Shown: one piece after another, positions 62,349 through 64,000 of the stretch
Numbering within the stretch: the stretch's first letter is position 1
Layout: every line of letters begins with the position of its first letter
NCBI GenBank assembly: GCA_963717195.1
Contig: CAVQVR010000006.1
Span: forward strand, 248,001-312,000
Source of the DNA: JACDAE01 sp963717195
GTDB taxonomy: Bacteria > Chloroflexota > Ktedonobacteria > Ktedonobacterales > Ktedonobacteraceae
Direction: 5' to 3'
DNA length: 64,000 nt
The notes under the pieces: model-generated
The model's input: only the letters and a program-made list of their open reading frames with translations
The model's database searches: none
What the model was told of the DNA's origin: nothing
Made by a program: the position numbers and the translations under genes

Positions 62349-63362
62349 CTAATGCGCCAGGTGCCCAAAACTCATCACCCCCAGCCCCAACCCCGTCACC
62401 ACCAGCACCACACACATAATCATACCCAGCAGGACTGCACCCCCGAGCCAGAACAGAAACTCTAGGCGACCCGGACAGAGTAGCCACCAGCGTACATAAT
62501 CCAGGGGATTGTGGATAAAAGCTGGTCTATCCTCCATAGAGCCTTTGCGGCCCAGCAGCTCCCTGGCCCGCACAGTAAGAGCAACATCCACCACATCCTC
62601 AACCTGCGTCGTATACCTATCAACAGCCGTGGGCAGAGAAGACACCACAATTAACGTATCATCCATAACCGTATCAGCTGCAACCACATCATCAATGTAG
62701 GATGGCTCATCACCTGGCACCAGCACACTATGAGGGTGAAATAAGGCTGGTGGGGGATGCGTTGCCAGCTCAGAGATATCAGCCCGTTCTGGCCCTTCAG
62801 GTATCTCTAGTGGAAATTGGAAACTGGTTCCATTCTGTTGCACTGGCTCGGCTATCTCTAGCGGAAACTGCAAACCTGCTTTCTTCTGCTGCACTGGCTC
62901 GGCTATCTCTAGCGGGAATTGCACATTATAATGATCTGGTTGCACCGATGCAACACGATTTGTAGCACGAGCAGACGGCATCCCATCGCACAAGCTTTCG
63001 TCAGTCGGTGGCAACGTATCCAATTCATCAATAGATGGCGAAGACGGAAGAAACGGAGAGAACTCAGGCACCACCACAGGCAACAAAAACAGAGCAGGAT
63101 CTATCTCATACTTATCTACTCCATCTTCCCACGTAGCCGAGCGTGGAATAGTCGGGAGGCGTGTGACATCCCCCTCCTGCAATTCCGTGTAGGTGCGGCG
63201 ATGCCTGCTACGCACTCCGGCTAATCCAGGAGACGACGCGGACGCGCGGCGCGGGATCGGCGTTACAGGGGTCGAGGCACGAAACGGTCTCTGCATTCTC
63301 ATTTCAGAACGCTTTCTGCGCTCTTCCGTTCCACTCTCATCATGCTCAAATAATTTTGCCAT
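62349..63362 (-). CDS. Membrane-anchored protein with a threefold internal repeat
   Basis: Start set at ATG 63362 (MAKLFEHDESGTEE), behind GGGGAG. The 337-residue product is unknown to me. Residues ~1-145 are basic, then acidic and disordered; ~153-200 hold three copies of a QFPLEIAEP-type unit (QFPLEIAEPVQQ twice and QFPLEIPEG once, ~20 residues apart). The C-terminus has one strong hydrophobic segment (~300-325: LFWLGGAVLLGMIMCVVLVV) after VRWWLLCPGR. It is probably anchored by its tail with the long head in the cytoplasm. The 256 bp on its 3' side contain no gene. Confidence 0.6.
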   Translation of the reverse strand: MAKLFEHDESGTEERRKRSEMRMQRPFRASTPVTPIPRRASASSPGLAGVRSRHRRTYTELQEGDVTRLPTIPRSATWEDGVDKYEIDPALFLLPVVVPEFSPFLPSSPSIDELDTLPPTDESLCDGMPSARATNRVASVQPDHYNVQFPLEIAEPVQQKKAGLQFPLEIAEPVQQNGTSFQFPLEIPEGPERADISELATHPPPALFHPHSVLVPGDEPSYIDDVVAADTVMDDTLIVVSSLPTAVDRYTTQVEDVVDVALTVRARELLGRKGSMEDRPAFIHNPLDYVRWWLLCPGRLEFLFWLGGAVLLGMIMCVVLVVTGLGLGVMSFGHLAH

Positions 63363-63937
63363 AGCAACTCTCCCCAACTGCACTTGCAGCAACCAACAGC
63401 AACTCACTGATGTGGATTTTTACATTCCGCCACTTTCCACGAGCAAGACACCGACCATTTCAATGCACAATACTGAACAGGTGCGATTGATAAACCCACA
63501 CATCCAACAAGCATTCATCTTTCAGAGCCGCCATTTCAATCCCTAAGAGGCGCGTCTAGTGCAAATAAACGTACCACACTATCCTTTTTGTCCTCATAAA
63601 GACAACTCTTCTCTCCTCTCGGCAAGCAAAACTGTGGAAATATCCATAGCAACTGGAAAATTTTACAGGTACAGAACGGTATTTCTAGACGTAATATTGC
63701 TCATCATGTAGAAGAATTAAGCACATTATCTCATGAAAATGCTGAATATGGCGGGTCATATCCCTACACCTCTATATTGGCACATATCTTGCAGGTAAAA
63801 GAGTAGGGGGAAGCCTGAGCCTTTTTTCAGGCCGAGCCAGAGAAGATGCGCTCTACTAGCAAAAAAGAGGGCATCACAAGCAAATATTCCCGGTTACCAA
63901 AGAGTGGATTGGGATTTGAGGTATAAGGAGAAGGTTT
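63363..63937. other. Intergenic region, 575 bp, with one hairpin
   Basis: AT-rich with no gene. A short hairpin, gcctga (63813-63818) and tcaggc (63827-63832), with a T run in its loop, lies ~105 bp before the next start codon. No clear promoter can be picked. Confidence 0.35.
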
Positions 63938-64000
63938 ATGGTAGCCATGATCAAAGCAACCAGAGGAATTGAGACAGGCTGTTATCCTACCAGGAGAAAG
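63938..64000 (+). CDS. Start of an unidentified gene, cut by the window edge
   Basis: The ATG at 63938 follows an AAGGAGAAGG site by six bases and stays open for the 21 codons that remain (MVAMIKATRGIETGCYPTRR). Too little is present to name a family; the good ribosome binding site is the only support. Confidence 0.45.
   Translation, partial: MVAMIKATRGIETGCYPTRRK

Overview
The window looks like chromosome from a Ktedonobacteria-type Chloroflexota (filamentous, spore-forming soil bacteria). This is an inference from gene content, since no rRNA or tRNA is present. Pointers are ECF sigma/anti-sigma pairs with beta-propeller tails, serine/threonine kinases with extracytoplasmic sensor tails, a DUF6585-like relic, a CBM2-bearing secreted pectate lyase, long TPR and HEAT proteins, and many short palindromic repeats starting with GTAGGG.

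Layout. 0-13 kb: 5' part of mtnA (minus), an intact ECF sigma/anti-sigma pair, a hybrid-style sensor kinase with a stand-alone receiver, a small HTH protein, a decayed second sigma/anti-sigma-propeller module, a two-repeat lipoprotein, and an OmpR-type two-component pair. 13-22 kb: a DUF6585-like relic, a MITE-like repeat, a small membrane protein, then a four-gene minus-strand replication cassette (SF2 helicase, PrimPol-ATPase, TubC-like/zinc protein, family A DNA polymerase) next to a nest of concentric palindromes. 22-32 kb: an Eis-like acetyltransferase behind a leader-ORF/terminator arrangement, a ferredoxin, a proline-rich zinc protein, a Bax-inhibitor-1 protein, a second MITE-like copy, thioredoxin, a GntR regulator, a TPR protein, a second palindrome nest, an isochorismatase and a YdjC-type deacetylase. 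32-43 kb: a one-chain nucleotidyltransferase-HEPN fusion, a frameshifted polysaccharide deacetylase, moaD-moaE, the pectate lyase, leucyl aminopeptidase, a nickel/cobalt permease with a Nur-like box, a frameshifted Ser/Thr kinase and an M29-like peptidase. 43-53 kb: a pseudokinase fused to an extracytoplasmic Rieske [2Fe-2S] domain, a DUF1015/FAD-oxidoreductase pair, a third palindrome nest, a HEAT-repeat protein and a lone phage-type terminase. 53-64 kb: a frameshifted chemoreceptor, a complete branched-chain amino-acid type ABC transporter (livK-H-M-G-F), a creatinase-like M24 protein lacking metal ligands, and a repeat-bearing membrane protein.

How it fits together. Sensing dominates: sigma/anti-sigma pairs, two two-component systems, two kinase-like sensors, a chemoreceptor next to a solute transporter, and a GntR regulator. 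Accessory DNA is concentrated in the replication cassette, the lone terminase and the palindromes; no integrase or transposase gene is visible. The most unusual gene is the Rieske-pseudokinase at 44122-46191. Several otherwise well-conserved genes carry single frameshifts (about 33.77, 41.0 and 55.26 kb), which are either real lesions or sequence errors.
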